Source: Natrarchaeobius halalkaliphilus
GTDB lineage: Archaea > Halobacteriota > Halobacteria > Halobacteriales > Natrialbaceae
Assembly: GCF_003841485.1 (NCBI RefSeq)
Contig: NZ_REFY01000003.1
Location: 1 to 64,000, forward strand
DNA length: 64,000 nt
Reading direction: 5' to 3'
This document shows positions 8,532 to 17,811 of this stretch, one piece after another; position 1 is the first letter of the stretch; each line of letters begins with the position of its first letter. Both the position numbers and the translations under genes were made by a program. The notes below the pieces were generated by a model, which saw only the letters and a list, made by a program, of their open reading frames with translations, made no database searches and was not told where the DNA came from.

Positions 8532-10007
8532 ATGCCCCCCGGAAACGCAGGTCGCGAGGGTCCGGACGGGTCCTCACGTCGCCGCTTCGTCAGATCCGTT
8601 TCGGCCACGGCGATAGCCGGTGGGGCGGCGATCGCGGGCTGTCTCGGTCGGACGCGGGACGAGGAGACGGTCGTGATGAGCGGCGACACGGACTTCGAGG
8701 GTATCATGCACACCGACGACGGGGAACCGTCGGTTCAGGAGGCGTTGTGGGACGCCGGCCTCCCGGAGGAGATCACCGTCGAGGTACAAGCGAGCGTCGA
8801 CGACTCCGCACAGCGGATGCAACAGTACCAGTCGGCGCTCCAGGCGGGTCGGTCACCCCCCGACATCTTCATGATGGACAGCGGGTGGACGATTCCGTTT
8901 ATCCTGCGCGAGCAGACGATCAACCTGACCGACGCGCTCCCAGCGAACGTCGTAGAGCGAGTCGAGCGCGACTATCTCGAGGCGGCAGTGGAGACGGCGC
9001 GCCATCCCCAGACCGGCGACCTCCACGCGGTACCACTGTTCCCCGATTTCGGCACGGTGCTGTACCGACGCGACCTGCTCGAGAGCGCCGGCTACGACAC
9101 CAGTGAGTGGGACGCCGATCCGCCAACGTGGCAGGAGTTCTCAAACGCCGTTTCTGACGCCCAGAACGAGGCTGAAACGGATTTCGGATTCACCACACAG
9201 GCCGCCGCCTACGAGGGTCTCGCCTGCTGTTCGTTCGTCGAAGTGATGTCCACGTGGGGCGGCGCGTACTTCGGCGGTACGGACACCCTGTTCACGGCCG
9301 GCGATCGGCCGATCACCGTCGACGAGGAGCCCGTACTCGAGGCGATTCGCATGATGCGGGCGTTCGTCCACGGCGAGGACGACGAGTACGCGCTCGAGGG
9401 ATATCCACAGATCTGTCCGAGCGCGATCGTCCAGTGGTCAGAACAGGAGTCCCTCGACCCGTTCGCGAACGGCGACGCCATCGCAAATCGGAACTGGCCG
9501 TTCGCGATCGCCCAGACCGGCGCGGAGGACGCGTTCGGGGAAGACCTCGGCGTGACGACCATGCCCTACGCCGTTCCAGCTGAAGAAGCCGAGTTCGAGG
9601 GGGTCGGCGGCACTGCGGCAGGACTCGGCGGCTGGCACCTCGCGCTCAATCCGAACACCGATCGAACCGACGAGGCGCTGGCGGTCCTCGAAGCGTTCAC
9701 TCACGACGACGTCATGCTCACCATCTTCGAGTTACAGGGGTTTCTCCCGCCGGTCTTGGAGCTTGTCGACGAGGCCGATCCGGCTGAGATCGGCCCGGTT
9801 GCACGGTACGCAGACGAGATTCGTCTCGCCGGCGACAACGCGGTTCCGCGACCGGTCACCGACGTCTGGCCCGAGCAGTCCGCGCTGATCTATCAGGAGG
9901 TCAACGCCGCCTACCGCGGCGTAAAAACGCCAGCGGATGCGATGACCGATCTCTCGGCGCGCCTCGAGCGAAGCGAACGGGACGTGGAGGGACAAAATGA
10001 CGACTGA
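8532..10007 (+). CDS. sugar ABC transporter, substrate-binding lipoprotein (Tat-exported)
   Basis: A 491-residue family 1 solute-binding protein. The N terminus has a twin-arginine signal (SRRRFV, residues 15-20) and a lipobox ending in AGC with Cys37 as the lipidation site. It should therefore be exported folded and anchored on the outer face of the membrane. The mature part contains the PPDIFMMDSGW segment characteristic of family 1 proteins. The ATG at 8532 puts the signal peptide at the N terminus; the frame is open upstream to 8430 without use. The stop overlaps the first permease by 11 bases. The context suggests a disaccharide or polyol substrate. Confidence 0.94.
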   Translation: MPPGNAGREGPDGSSRRRFVRSVSATAIAGGAAIAGCLGRTRDEETVVMSGDTDFEGIMHTDDGEPSVQEALWDAGLPEEITVEVQASVDDSAQRMQQYQSALQAGRSPPDIFMMDSGWTIPFILREQTINLTDALPANVVERVERDYLEAAVETARHPQTGDLHAVPLFPDFGTVLYRRDLLESAGYDTSEWDADPPTWQEFSNAVSDAQNEAETDFGFTTQAAAYEGLACCSFVEVMSTWGGAYFGGTDTLFTAGDRPITVDEEPVLEAIRMMRAFVHGEDDEYALEGYPQICPSAIVQWSEQESLDPFANGDAIANRNWPFAIAQTGAEDAFGEDLGVTTMPYAVPAEEAEFEGVGGTAAGLGGWHLALNPNTDRTDEALAVLEAFTHDDVMLTIFELQGFLPPVLELVDEADPAEIGPVARYADEIRLAGDNAVPRPVTDVWPEQSALIYQEVNAAYRGVKTPADAMTDLSARLERSERDVEGQNDD

Positions 10008-11061
10008 AACCGACTCCGATGCGACGACCACCGACGGCGAACGCACCGAGTTTCTGTCCGGTGGCGAACGAACTTCGCGCGATCGAACGGGGAATCCGCT
10101 GGTCAACTGGATGGAAAACCTGAGTGAGGCGGCCTACGCGTACCTCCTGTTGCTTCCGGCGTTCGCGTTGCTCGCGTTGATCGCGTTCTATCCGCTCGTG
10201 ATGACGTTCGTCATGTCGCTCCGAGAGGATCGAACCCGGGGGCTCGAGCCCCTCGGTGGCTTCGTCGGCCTCGAAAACTACGCGGACATTCTCACGGGGA
10301 ACGCACGCCTCGCCCGGCAGTTCGTCGACGTCACGGTGTCGACGTCGTACCCGTTCGTCGATCTCGGCGTTCCGTTCCTTCAGCAGGCGTTGTTCGTCAC
10401 CCTCGCGTTCGCGATTATCAGCGTGGTCCTCGAGACGACGATCGGGTTCGCACAGGCGTACGTTCTCGATCAGGACTTTCGGGGGCGACGCTGGGTCCGC
10501 GTCGCGATCATCCTTCCGTGGGCCGTACCGATCGTCATTCAGGGGATGATATTCTTTCTGTTGTTCCAGCCGACGGTCGGGTTCGGGAGCGACCTCATGC
10601 AGTGGCTCGGCGTCTTCGGTCCCGATCCGCTTGCCGACAGCCAGGACGCGTTCATCATCATCCTCGTCGCTGACGTCTGGAAATCCGCCGCGTTCATGGC
10701 GCTGTTGATTCTCGCTGGTCTCCAGAGCATCGACCGAAGCCTGTACAACGTCGCGCGCGTGGCCGGCGCGTCGCCCTGGCAGCGGTTCAAGCTGATCACG
10801 CTGCCGCTTGTGATGCCCGCGCTGTTGGTTGCGATGTTGTTCCGGACGATGGACGCGATGCGCGTATACGGATTGATCGAGTCGACTGCTGGATGTACCA
10901 CCGTTCCGTCCCTGACGTGTCTGGTCGTCGAAGCGATGTTCGGCGGCACCCGGATCTACGCGACGGCCGCTGCGGTGGCCTTTGCGACCGCGGTCGTGAT
11001 CGGTCTGATCATCTCGGTCTACGTCGTTTTCTTCCGGGACACCGAGGGAGGGCTCTACTGA
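9997..11061 (+). CDS. sugar ABC transporter permease 1 (MalF/UgpA type)
   Basis: A 354-residue permease with about six membrane helices after a 45-residue acidic cytoplasmic tail. The ATPase-contact EAA loop is present as NVARVAGASPWQRFKLITLP near residue 250. The gene starts inside the end of the binding-protein gene and its TGA overlaps the ATG of the second permease (TGATG), which shows translational coupling. It would form the transmembrane pore with the next gene. Confidence 0.95.
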   Translation: MTTETDSDATTTDGERTEFLSGGERTSRDRTGNPLVNWMENLSEAAYAYLLLLPAFALLALIAFYPLVMTFVMSLREDRTRGLEPLGGFVGLENYADILTGNARLARQFVDVTVSTSYPFVDLGVPFLQQALFVTLAFAIISVVLETTIGFAQAYVLDQDFRGRRWVRVAIILPWAVPIVIQGMIFFLLFQPTVGFGSDLMQWLGVFGPDPLADSQDAFIIILVADVWKSAAFMALLILAGLQSIDRSLYNVARVAGASPWQRFKLITLPLVMPALLVAMLFRTMDAMRVYGLIESTAGCTTVPSLTCLVVEAMFGGTRIYATAAAVAFATAVVIGLIISVYVVFFRDTEGGLY

Positions 11062-12119
11062 TGAGCGACGAACCATCCACAGACGGCGGCTCCGAGGAAT
11101 GCCCGTCGAGTGAGGAAACCGCTGCGGACCGACGCTCGAAAGGAGGGTCGACTGACGCCGATCGGTTCGGTGGGGATGCCGGCGGGATATTCGACGAAGA
11201 GGCTGACCGCGAACTCGACCGTGGCCCGTTCCAGCGGTGGGCCGCGAACGCAATCACGCATCCCGAGCGCGTCTACCGGTCGATGTTTTACGTCGCGACG
11301 ATCTTTTTCGTGTTCACGACGCTGTTTCCGTTCTACTGGCTGCTCATGGTCGCGCTGACTCCCGAAGGGCGACAACAGGACATCGTCCTCACGCCGAACG
11401 GCTTCAACCCCGGTGCGTTCGTCGAGGTCTTCGAGGTCATCCCGTTTCACTGGTACATGTTCAACAGTTTCGTCATCGCGGCGGCTTCGACGATCATCGT
11501 CCTGGTCATCGCGAGCCTGGCCGGCTACGCCTTCGGACGACTCGAGTTTCCCGGAAAGGTTCCGCTCATGTTGATCGTACTGGTGATCTCGTTTTTCCCA
11601 CCGGCCGCCTTTTTCATCCCGCTCAACGATCTGTTTAACACGCAGTTGGCGGTTCTCGAGCCGATTACGGGCGATGGAAGCCTCTACAATACGCCCGGGG
11701 CCATGGTGTTGCCGCTGTCTGCGATCTTCATGCCGCTCGCTATTTTCATTCTCACGACGTTTTACGCACAGATTCCGGACGGACTCGAGGACGCTGCGCG
11801 AGTGGAGGGGACGACCAGACTCGGTGCTCTCGTCCGCGTCATTATCCCGCTTTCGGCTCCCGGCGTCGCCACGGCCGGCGTGTTGACCTTCATCGCCGTC
11901 TACAACGAATTCTTCTTTTCGTTTCTGATGACCGACGGCCAGCCCGAAAACTGGGCCCCGATTCTCGAGGGTATTCTCGGCTATCAGGGGCAGTACGAGG
12001 TGCTGTACCATCTGATGGCCGCCGCGAGTATTATCGGGGTCATTCCGGTCGCGATCCTCGTGATCGTGGCCCAAGAAAAGATCGTCAGCGGACTGACCGC
12101 GGGCGCACTCAAAGAGTAA
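11061..12119 (+). CDS. sugar ABC transporter permease 2 (MalG/UgpE type)
   Basis: A 352-residue permease, partner of the preceding one. The EAA loop reads DAARVEGTTRLGALVRVIIP near residue 244. Unusually for a MalG-type subunit, about 70 acidic, Ser/Gly-rich residues precede the first helix, which begins near YRSMFYVATIFFVF. The start is set by the TGATG overlap with the upstream gene. Three bases separate it from the ATPase gene. Confidence 0.95.
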   Translation: MSDEPSTDGGSEECPSSEETAADRRSKGGSTDADRFGGDAGGIFDEEADRELDRGPFQRWAANAITHPERVYRSMFYVATIFFVFTTLFPFYWLLMVALTPEGRQQDIVLTPNGFNPGAFVEVFEVIPFHWYMFNSFVIAAASTIIVLVIASLAGYAFGRLEFPGKVPLMLIVLVISFFPPAAFFIPLNDLFNTQLAVLEPITGDGSLYNTPGAMVLPLSAIFMPLAIFILTTFYAQIPDGLEDAARVEGTTRLGALVRVIIPLSAPGVATAGVLTFIAVYNEFFFSFLMTDGQPENWAPILEGILGYQGQYEVLYHLMAAASIIGVIPVAILVIVAQEKIVSGLTAGALKE

Positions 12120-12122
12120 GTT

Positions 12123-13310
12123 ATGGCACGAGTACGACTCGAGAACGTGACGAAACGCTACGAAGACGTCACTGCGGTAGACGACGTTAGCCTCGATATC
12201 GACGACGGCGAGTTCGTCACATTCGTCGGTCCATCGGGCTGTGGGAAATCGACGACGATGGAGACGGTCGCCGGACTCACCCGTCCATCAGGGGGACGAG
12301 TATACATCGGTGACGACGACGTCACCGATCTCGCCCCGAAAGACCGGGGGGTGGCGATGGTCTTTCAGAACATCGCGCTCTTTCCACACATGGACGTCTT
12401 CGAGAACATCTCCTTTGGACTTCGACTCCGGAAGTACGACGACGACGAGATCAGAAGACGGGTCGAAGGAGCCGCGGAAATCGTCCAGCTCGAGGGAATG
12501 CTCGATCGGATGCCCGACGAGCTGTCCGGCGGCCAGCGCCAGCGCGTCGCGATCGCGCGGGCGATCGTTCGGAATCCGGACGTCTTCTTGATGGACGAAC
12601 CGCTCGCGAACCTCGACGCAAAACTCCGCGTCCACATGCGAACGGAACTCCAGCGACTCCATCGCGAACTCGGCACGACGGTCATCTACGTCACGCACGA
12701 TCAGGCCGAGGCGATGACGATGTCCGACCGGATCGCCGTCCTGAACGAGGGAAAACTTCAACAGATCGCGCCACCGCTCACCTGTTACAACGAACCGGCC
12801 AACCGATTCGTCGCCGGTTTCATCGGATCGCCGTCGATGAACGTTGCCGAGGGAGAGCTGGTCGAAGGGGGGCTCGAGACGGAGCACTTCCGGATCGAGG
12901 TGGATCGAGCGGTCGTTTCCGACGCGAGCATCGGAGATGCCCTCACGTTCGGTGTTCGTCCGGAAGATGTCCACCTCGAGGCCGAATCGTCGTCGATCGA
13001 GTATCCGACGGATCCGATCACCGCCCGGACGGATGTCCTAGAGCCGATGGGCGACGAGGTGTTCGTCTACCTCGTCCTCGATGAGGGAAGTTCCCGGTCG
13101 ATGGCCCAAGACCCCGCGACGGCAGCGGACCAGCTGTTGATGAGCGTGACGCCCGACACGGAGATCCGAGCAGAACAGTCGGTCGAGGTCGTCCTAGATC
13201 GATCGAAGTGCCACCTGTTCGAAACTGAGACCGGCGACGCACTGACACACGGAGTCGTCCGCCGTTCGGGAAGCGACTCCGGAACGGCTGAGACACAGGC
13301 AGATGACTGA
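12123..13310 (+). CDS. sugar ABC transporter ATP-binding protein (MalK/UgpC type)
   Basis: A 395-residue ATPase. Walker A is GPSGCGKS (residues 36-43), the signature LSGGQ is at 134-138, Walker B ends in DEP with catalytic Glu159, and the switch His is His192. A C-terminal TOBE-type regulatory region follows residue 240, as in MalK and UgpC, ending in an acidic Ser-rich tail. It energises the two permeases immediately upstream. It closes the importer operon; a 144-base gap precedes the dehydrogenase gene. Confidence 0.96.
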   Translation: MARVRLENVTKRYEDVTAVDDVSLDIDDGEFVTFVGPSGCGKSTTMETVAGLTRPSGGRVYIGDDDVTDLAPKDRGVAMVFQNIALFPHMDVFENISFGLRLRKYDDDEIRRRVEGAAEIVQLEGMLDRMPDELSGGQRQRVAIARAIVRNPDVFLMDEPLANLDAKLRVHMRTELQRLHRELGTTVIYVTHDQAEAMTMSDRIAVLNEGKLQQIAPPLTCYNEPANRFVAGFIGSPSMNVAEGELVEGGLETEHFRIEVDRAVVSDASIGDALTFGVRPEDVHLEAESSSIEYPTDPITARTDVLEPMGDEVFVYLVLDEGSSRSMAQDPATAADQLLMSVTPDTEIRAEQSVEVVLDRSKCHLFETETGDALTHGVVRRSGSDSGTAETQADD

Positions 13311-13454
13311 CGATCGGTCGCCGGCCGTCTGCGGACACGGTGGTCTCTCGCACAGGTACGTTTGCCAATGGACAGAAGGTACTCGAGCACGTATATTGGT
13401 ATAGCTACATATGATGTATGCGGTTGAAGTAAGACGTCGCTTTCGCCCGCGATA

Positions 13455-14528
13455 ATGACAACAAATTTGAAAGACATTCGAACCGGTATCGTCGGCCTCG
13501 GAAACATCGGCCAGTACCACGCCGAACGCCTCGTCGAGCTTGGAGTCCCGCTCGTCGGCGGGATGGACATCTCTCCGGAGGCGCGAAAGCGATTCGCGCG
13601 CCGATACGACGTCGACGTCTACGACGATCACACGGAGCTCTACGACACCGTCGATGCCCTGGTCATCACGACTCCGAACAAGTATCACGAGGAGTACGCG
13701 GTCGACGCCCTCGAGTGTGACCGCCACGTTCTCCTCGAGAAGCCGCTGGCTCACTCGCTCGATAGCGCCCGACGAATTGCCGAGGCGGCCGCGGCGGCCG
13801 ACAGTCGGTGCATGGTCGGCTTCAACAATCGCTTTGCGAACACCGTCCGGATCGTTTCGGATCGAATCGACCGCGGAGAACTCGGAGCGCTGTCACACAT
13901 CGAGGCGAACTACGTCCGACGGCGGGGGATCCCTGGCCGAGGCACGTGGTTCACCCGGCGTCAGATCGCCGGTGGCGGCGCACTCATCGATCTGGGCGTT
14001 CACGCGATCGATCTCGCACTCTACGTGCTCGACTATCCCCCCGTGGAGGAAGTAAGCGGTGTCACGCGATCCGAGTTCGGCTCGCGAAGCGAGTACGCCT
14101 ACCTCGAGATGTGGGCCGAAGACGCGGGACCCGGCGGATTCGACGTCGACGACTCCGCGAGCGCGTTCATCCGCTGTGCTGGGGGAAAAACGATCTCCCT
14201 CGAAGTGGCGTGGGCGACGAACCGGCCGGAAAACCACGAATTCGTCATCCGGGGAACCGATTCCGCCGCTCGGTTCGATCTCCTCGACGGGGATCTCAGC
14301 TTCTATTCTGCGAAAAAGCACGGCCCGGACCACCTCGAGAATACGGTCATCGAAACCCCTCAAAACGATACGCACTCCGACGAGCAGGCTGCCTTCTTCG
14401 ATCGGATTATCGCCGGTGAGGACGACCAGAGCGTCGAGCAGGCACTCGTCGTTCAGCGCGTCGTGGATGCGATCTACTCCTCGAGCGAGCTGGGAGCGTC
14501 GATCTCGATGGACGAATACGACACGTAG
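13455..14528 (+). CDS. Gfo/Idh/MocA-family oxidoreductase
   Basis: A 357-residue NAD(P)-dependent sugar or polyol dehydrogenase. The Rossmann loop is GIVGLGNIGQYHA (residues 11-23), the family EKP motif is at 95-97, and the GGGALIDLGVHAID segment at 173-186 carries the His and Asp typical of the catalytic region. The position behind the importer suggests it oxidises the imported sugar, for example inositol, glucose or a disaccharide; this is inference. It has its own likely promoter in the AT-rich run attggtatagctacatatg at about 13400. Confidence 0.92.
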   Translation: MTTNLKDIRTGIVGLGNIGQYHAERLVELGVPLVGGMDISPEARKRFARRYDVDVYDDHTELYDTVDALVITTPNKYHEEYAVDALECDRHVLLEKPLAHSLDSARRIAEAAAAADSRCMVGFNNRFANTVRIVSDRIDRGELGALSHIEANYVRRRGIPGRGTWFTRRQIAGGGALIDLGVHAIDLALYVLDYPPVEEVSGVTRSEFGSRSEYAYLEMWAEDAGPGGFDVDDSASAFIRCAGGKTISLEVAWATNRPENHEFVIRGTDSAARFDLLDGDLSFYSAKKHGPDHLENTVIETPQNDTHSDEQAAFFDRIIAGEDDQSVEQALVVQRVVDAIYSSSELGASISMDEYDT

Positions 14529-14580
14529 TGAGTCGTGACCGCGACCGACCTTTTTGTCGACGGACGTGGTCCGCGTGCAC

Positions 14581-14892
14581 ATGAGGACCGAACGAGACCT
14601 GATTCTCGAGATCGACCGACGCGAGACGACCGTCGAAACGCCACTCACCGTCCGGGTCCGGGATCGAGAGAACCGACCGATCGAGGACGCGATCGTTTCG
14701 GTGGGAACACAGCGCAGACGAACCGACTCAGCGGGTCGGTGTGAGATAACGATCCGGTCGCCCGGTTTCTGGAAACTGACTGCAACCAGACGGTCGTCGA
14801 ACCGGGTGAGCTATCGCCCGACCGCCGCACTGGTGCGAGCCGTCTCGAGAGCAACACCGGTCAGACGAACACACCGTCTCCCCTCGCGATGA
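14581..14892 (+). CDS. small hypothetical protein with a beta-sandwich-like segment
   Basis: A 103-residue protein starting MRTERDLILEIDRRET. The middle part (LTVRVRDRENRPIEDAIVSV, followed by TDSAGRCEI) resembles the carboxypeptidase regulatory-like or Ig-like beta fold found in many haloarchaeal proteins. There is no signal peptide. The ATG at 14581 was preferred to one at 14554. The C-terminal 30 residues are arginine-rich and unlike a folded domain. Function is unknown. Confidence 0.55.
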   Translation: MRTERDLILEIDRRETTVETPLTVRVRDRENRPIEDAIVSVGTQRRRTDSAGRCEITIRSPGFWKLTATRRSSNRVSYRPTAALVRAVSRATPVRRTHRLPSR

Positions 14893-14953
14893 GCGACGGC
14901 GTCGTTCCGACGCTGAACGCACTTTTTTGACGGTAGCCGTCTAGCGGTAGACA

Positions 14954-15778
14954 ATGGCCCGGATAGCGAACCTGTGGGTGTATCCCGTCAAAGGACTGGA
15001 CCGGATGTCGGTCGAGGAGATCCGGATCAACGACGCTGGAACATTTCAGGGAGATCGTGCCTACGCGCTCGTCGATCCCGAAGAACGTTCCCGTATCGAA
15101 GATCGGACCGATTCGGTCGAAAAGACGTTCAACGGCAAGGAGATCGACGATCTGCACTCGTTCGAGTCGGCGTTCGATCCGGAAACCGAGACGCTCACCC
15201 TCCGAATAGACGAAACCAGCGAAACGTCACGGTTCGATCTCTCGACGGACCGCGATGAGGCGAGCGACTGGTTCAGTGAGTTCGTCGGAGAGGCCGTCGA
15301 GTTACGCGAACGTGGTCCACCGTCGTTTATCGATCGGCCGAAACTCGGTCCCTCAGTCATCAGCACCGGAACGCTCGAGGAGGTCGCCTCCTGGTTCGAT
15401 TCGATGTCCGTCGAGGGTGCTCGCCGGCGGTTCCGACCGAATATCGAGATCAGCGGCGTTCCGCCGTTCTGGGAGGATCAGTTCCTCCGGGAGAATCCGT
15501 CAGGGTTCGACGTTGGACGGACTCGCTTCGAGGGGGCTGAGGCGTGCGCCCGGTGTGTCGTTCCATCGAGAGATCCCGACACTGGCCGGGAGACCGAGAA
15601 TTTCTCGGCGCGGTTTTCCGAGCGACGCGAGCAAACCCTGCCCGAGTGGGTCGACGAGGACGCGTTCGAACACTTCTTTACGGTCATGCTCATCACGAGC
15701 GTTCCGGAACGCTCCCGTGGTACCACGGTCCGAGTCGGAGACGAAGTTTCGGCCAACCAGGACCTCGAAACGGCGTAG
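14954..15778 (+). CDS. MOSC domain protein
   Basis: A 274-residue protein with an N-terminal MOSC beta barrel (IANLWVYPVKGLDRMSVEEI) and a C-terminal MOSC domain. The conserved cysteine region is EACARCVVPSRDPDTG near residues 195-210. MOSC proteins bind molybdenum cofactor or deliver sulfur; the relatives mARC and YcbX reduce N-hydroxylated compounds. No electron-transfer partner lies next to it, so the substrate is unknown. The length is standard for a stand-alone YcbX-like protein without a ferredoxin domain. Confidence 0.9.
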   Translation: MARIANLWVYPVKGLDRMSVEEIRINDAGTFQGDRAYALVDPEERSRIEDRTDSVEKTFNGKEIDDLHSFESAFDPETETLTLRIDETSETSRFDLSTDRDEASDWFSEFVGEAVELRERGPPSFIDRPKLGPSVISTGTLEEVASWFDSMSVEGARRRFRPNIEISGVPPFWEDQFLRENPSGFDVGRTRFEGAEACARCVVPSRDPDTGRETENFSARFSERREQTLPEWVDEDAFEHFFTVMLITSVPERSRGTTVRVGDEVSANQDLETA

Positions 15779-15844
15779 CTGGTCGCTTGCTGGTCGGCGA
15801 GTTGATCCGTTTCGAACGAGCGCTTTCGGCCAATACTGACGCGA

Positions 15845-16156
15845 TCAGTCTTCGATCGGCGTACCGACCGAATTGTTGGAGTGGGATGAATCGGTCACCT
15901 CGACGCGACCGTCGCCATAGACAGTCACGTCGTAGCCTTCGTACTCGAGCAAGAGACGAGTGGTCTCTGACGTGCGCGCTGGTGTACGAAACAGAGAATC
16001 GAGGGCTTCCGGGTTCACGACTTCGTACAGCGGTTCGTACTCCGGAGGCTCGATTTCGGTCACATCGACGCCTTCGTGTGCAGCGATCGCTTCGATAATC
16101 GCCTGTGATGGAGGGACCGCGTCACGTGGCGGCGACGTCTTGTCCGGTGAGGACAT
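15845..16156 (-). CDS. HalOD1 output-domain protein
   Basis: A 103-residue protein that is almost entirely one HalOD1 domain (Pfam PF18545 as recalled), with PPSQAIIEAIAAHEGVDVTE, then LYEVVNPEALDSLF, and a final strand YDVTVYGDGRVEV. This domain is haloarchaea-specific and is usually considered an output module of signalling proteins, found alone or fused to response regulators. The ATG at 16156 was chosen; an in-frame ATG at 16189 would add 11 residues. It lies 71 bases downstream of the photolyase gene on the same strand. Confidence 0.82.
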   Translation of the reverse strand: MSSPDKTSPPRDAVPPSQAIIEAIAAHEGVDVTEIEPPEYEPLYEVVNPEALDSLFRTPARTSETTRLLLEYEGYDVTVYGDGRVEVTDSSHSNNSVGTPIED

Positions 16157-16227
16157 ATTCGCATCTAACACCTTCTGCCGGATAAGCATGATGGCGCGGC
16201 GGTCAGACACCACTGTCGACAGTTGTA

Positions 16228-17667
16228 CTACTCTGTCCCCTTCGCACGTTTGAAGGTAGCAATCGCTCGTTCCCGCCGCTCTGCGTGGTCCACGATCGGG
16301 GCCGGATACGACGGTGCAACGCGCTCGCGCTCTGTGCCTGAGAGTTCGTGCCAGCCGTGAATCCGGTCGGGAGTGGCCGCCTCGAGTTCCGGAACGTAGG
16401 CTCGGATGTACTCGGCGTCGGGGTCGTACTCGCGTCCCTGTTTCATCGGGTTGAACACCCGAAAGTAGGGCTGGGCATCGGTTCCGGTCGATCCCGCCCA
16501 CTGCCAGCCACCGACGTCGTTCGCCGTGTCGTGATCCGCGAGCTTCCGTCGGAACCAGTCGTATCCCTCACGCCAGTCGATGAGGAGATCCTTAGTCAGA
16601 AAGGATGCGACGAGCATCCTGACGCGATTGTGCATCCACCCGTCGTCTACGAGTTGGCGCATTCCCGCGTCGACGATCGGGTATCCCGTCCCCCCGTTCC
16701 GCCAGGCCTCGAGTTCGTCCGGGTCGTCTCGCCACTGTATCTCGCGATCGAACTGAGAGAAGTTCTCGGCCACCGTTCCTGGATTGTACGACAGGACGTG
16801 CGCGTAGAACTCGCGCCAGGCCAGTTGGCGCTGAAACGACTCGACGCTTTCGCGGTCGGTCGTCGACGAGGCCCGGTCGGCAGCCCGCTGGGTCGCTTCG
16901 AACAGCTCCCGAACTCCGATCGTCCCCCACTTGAGGTGGACGGAAAGCCGTGACGTTCCACCAGTGGCAGGATAGTCCCGAGTCCCTTCGTACTCGTAAA
17001 TCGGCCCCGAACAAAAGGATGAAACGCGTTCACGTGCGGCTGACGGCGTCACGGTCGGAAGCGTCGCGTCCGGTTCCTCGAACCCGAGATCCGACAAAGA
17101 GGGGATCCCCTCAATCGACTCAGAGTCGGTGCTGACTTCGTCGTCGGCCGAGGGTACTGCAGCCAGGTCGGTTGGCTCCGGCGGGTCCACTGGCTCGCGT
17201 TTGTCCCGGTCTCGCCACTTCTTCCAGAAGTACGAAAAGATGGAGTAGTGGTCACCGCTGTTGGGCGTGATCGAACCCGGCTCGTGATGGATAGCGTCGT
17301 GAGCCGTCTTGCAGACGAACCCCTCGTCTTCGAGCGCCGCTGTCACTGCTCGGTCGCGCTCGCCCGCAAGCCCGCTGTAATCTTCGTTCCAGTAGACGGC
17401 ATCCGCGTCGTACGCGGCCGCCACTCGAGGGAGAACGTCACTCGGCTCACCGTATTCGACGAGCAGGTCACTTCCCAGATCGAGGTACCACTCTCGAAGC
17501 GCACCCACGGCCTCGCGGAGACACGCGACCCGCGGCGGCGTTGCGTGCTCGAGGATCGTGGGATCGAAGACGAACAGCGGGACGACGGGATCGCCAGATT
17601 CGGCCGCTCGAGCGAGCGAGAGATTGTCGGATGTCCGCAGATCACGACGGTGCCAGTGGATGCCCAT
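16228..17667 (-). CDS. phrB: deoxyribodipyrimidine photolyase
   Basis: A 479-residue class I photolyase that uses light to split cyclobutane pyrimidine dimers. The N-terminal alpha/beta antenna domain starts IHWHRRDLRTSDN. The C-terminal FAD domain contains SRLSVHLKWGTIGVREL, QLAWREFYAH, WMHNRVRMLVASFLTKDL and WQWAGSTGTDAQPYFRVFNP, which are the flavin-binding and Trp-electron-chain landmarks of the family. The insert at about residues 165-215 is acidic and halophile-specific. Such a gene fits a sun-exposed brine organism. Confidence 0.96.
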   Translation of the reverse strand: MGIHWHRRDLRTSDNLSLARAAESGDPVVPLFVFDPTILEHATPPRVACLREAVGALREWYLDLGSDLLVEYGEPSDVLPRVAAAYDADAVYWNEDYSGLAGERDRAVTAALEDEGFVCKTAHDAIHHEPGSITPNSGDHYSIFSYFWKKWRDRDKREPVDPPEPTDLAAVPSADDEVSTDSESIEGIPSLSDLGFEEPDATLPTVTPSAARERVSSFCSGPIYEYEGTRDYPATGGTSRLSVHLKWGTIGVRELFEATQRAADRASSTTDRESVESFQRQLAWREFYAHVLSYNPGTVAENFSQFDREIQWRDDPDELEAWRNGGTGYPIVDAGMRQLVDDGWMHNRVRMLVASFLTKDLLIDWREGYDWFRRKLADHDTANDVGGWQWAGSTGTDAQPYFRVFNPMKQGREYDPDAEYIRAYVPELEAATPDRIHGWHELSGTERERVAPSYPAPIVDHAERRERAIATFKRAKGTE

Positions 17668-17811
17668 GTCTACGTAATACGCTTCGGAACGTGAAAACGT
17701 CCGGATACCGGCGAGGAGGTGGAATTATTCATACGGACTGCTGTGTGTTGTTTTCGGCGCAACCGAGACCAGTTCTGCGGTCGCTCCGGTGAACCGTTAC
17801 AGCAGACCGCA

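Noticed and set aside
9901-11253. 450-codon open frame on the minus strand across the sugar permease genes
   Set aside because: It is antisense to two clear permeases. Its translation is rich in Arg, Asp and His without domains, as expected of a mirror frame in GC-rich DNA.
11055-12074. 339-codon open frame on the minus strand opposite permease 2
   Set aside because: Antisense to a complete MalG-type permease; the translation is charged and without hydrophobic core.
7268-13400. Shared TACTCGAG before the TrmB gene (about 7270) and before the dehydrogenase gene (about 13380) as a TrmB operator
   Set aside because: CTCGAG is very frequent throughout this window, and neither site completes a TACT-spacer-GAGTA inverted motif.
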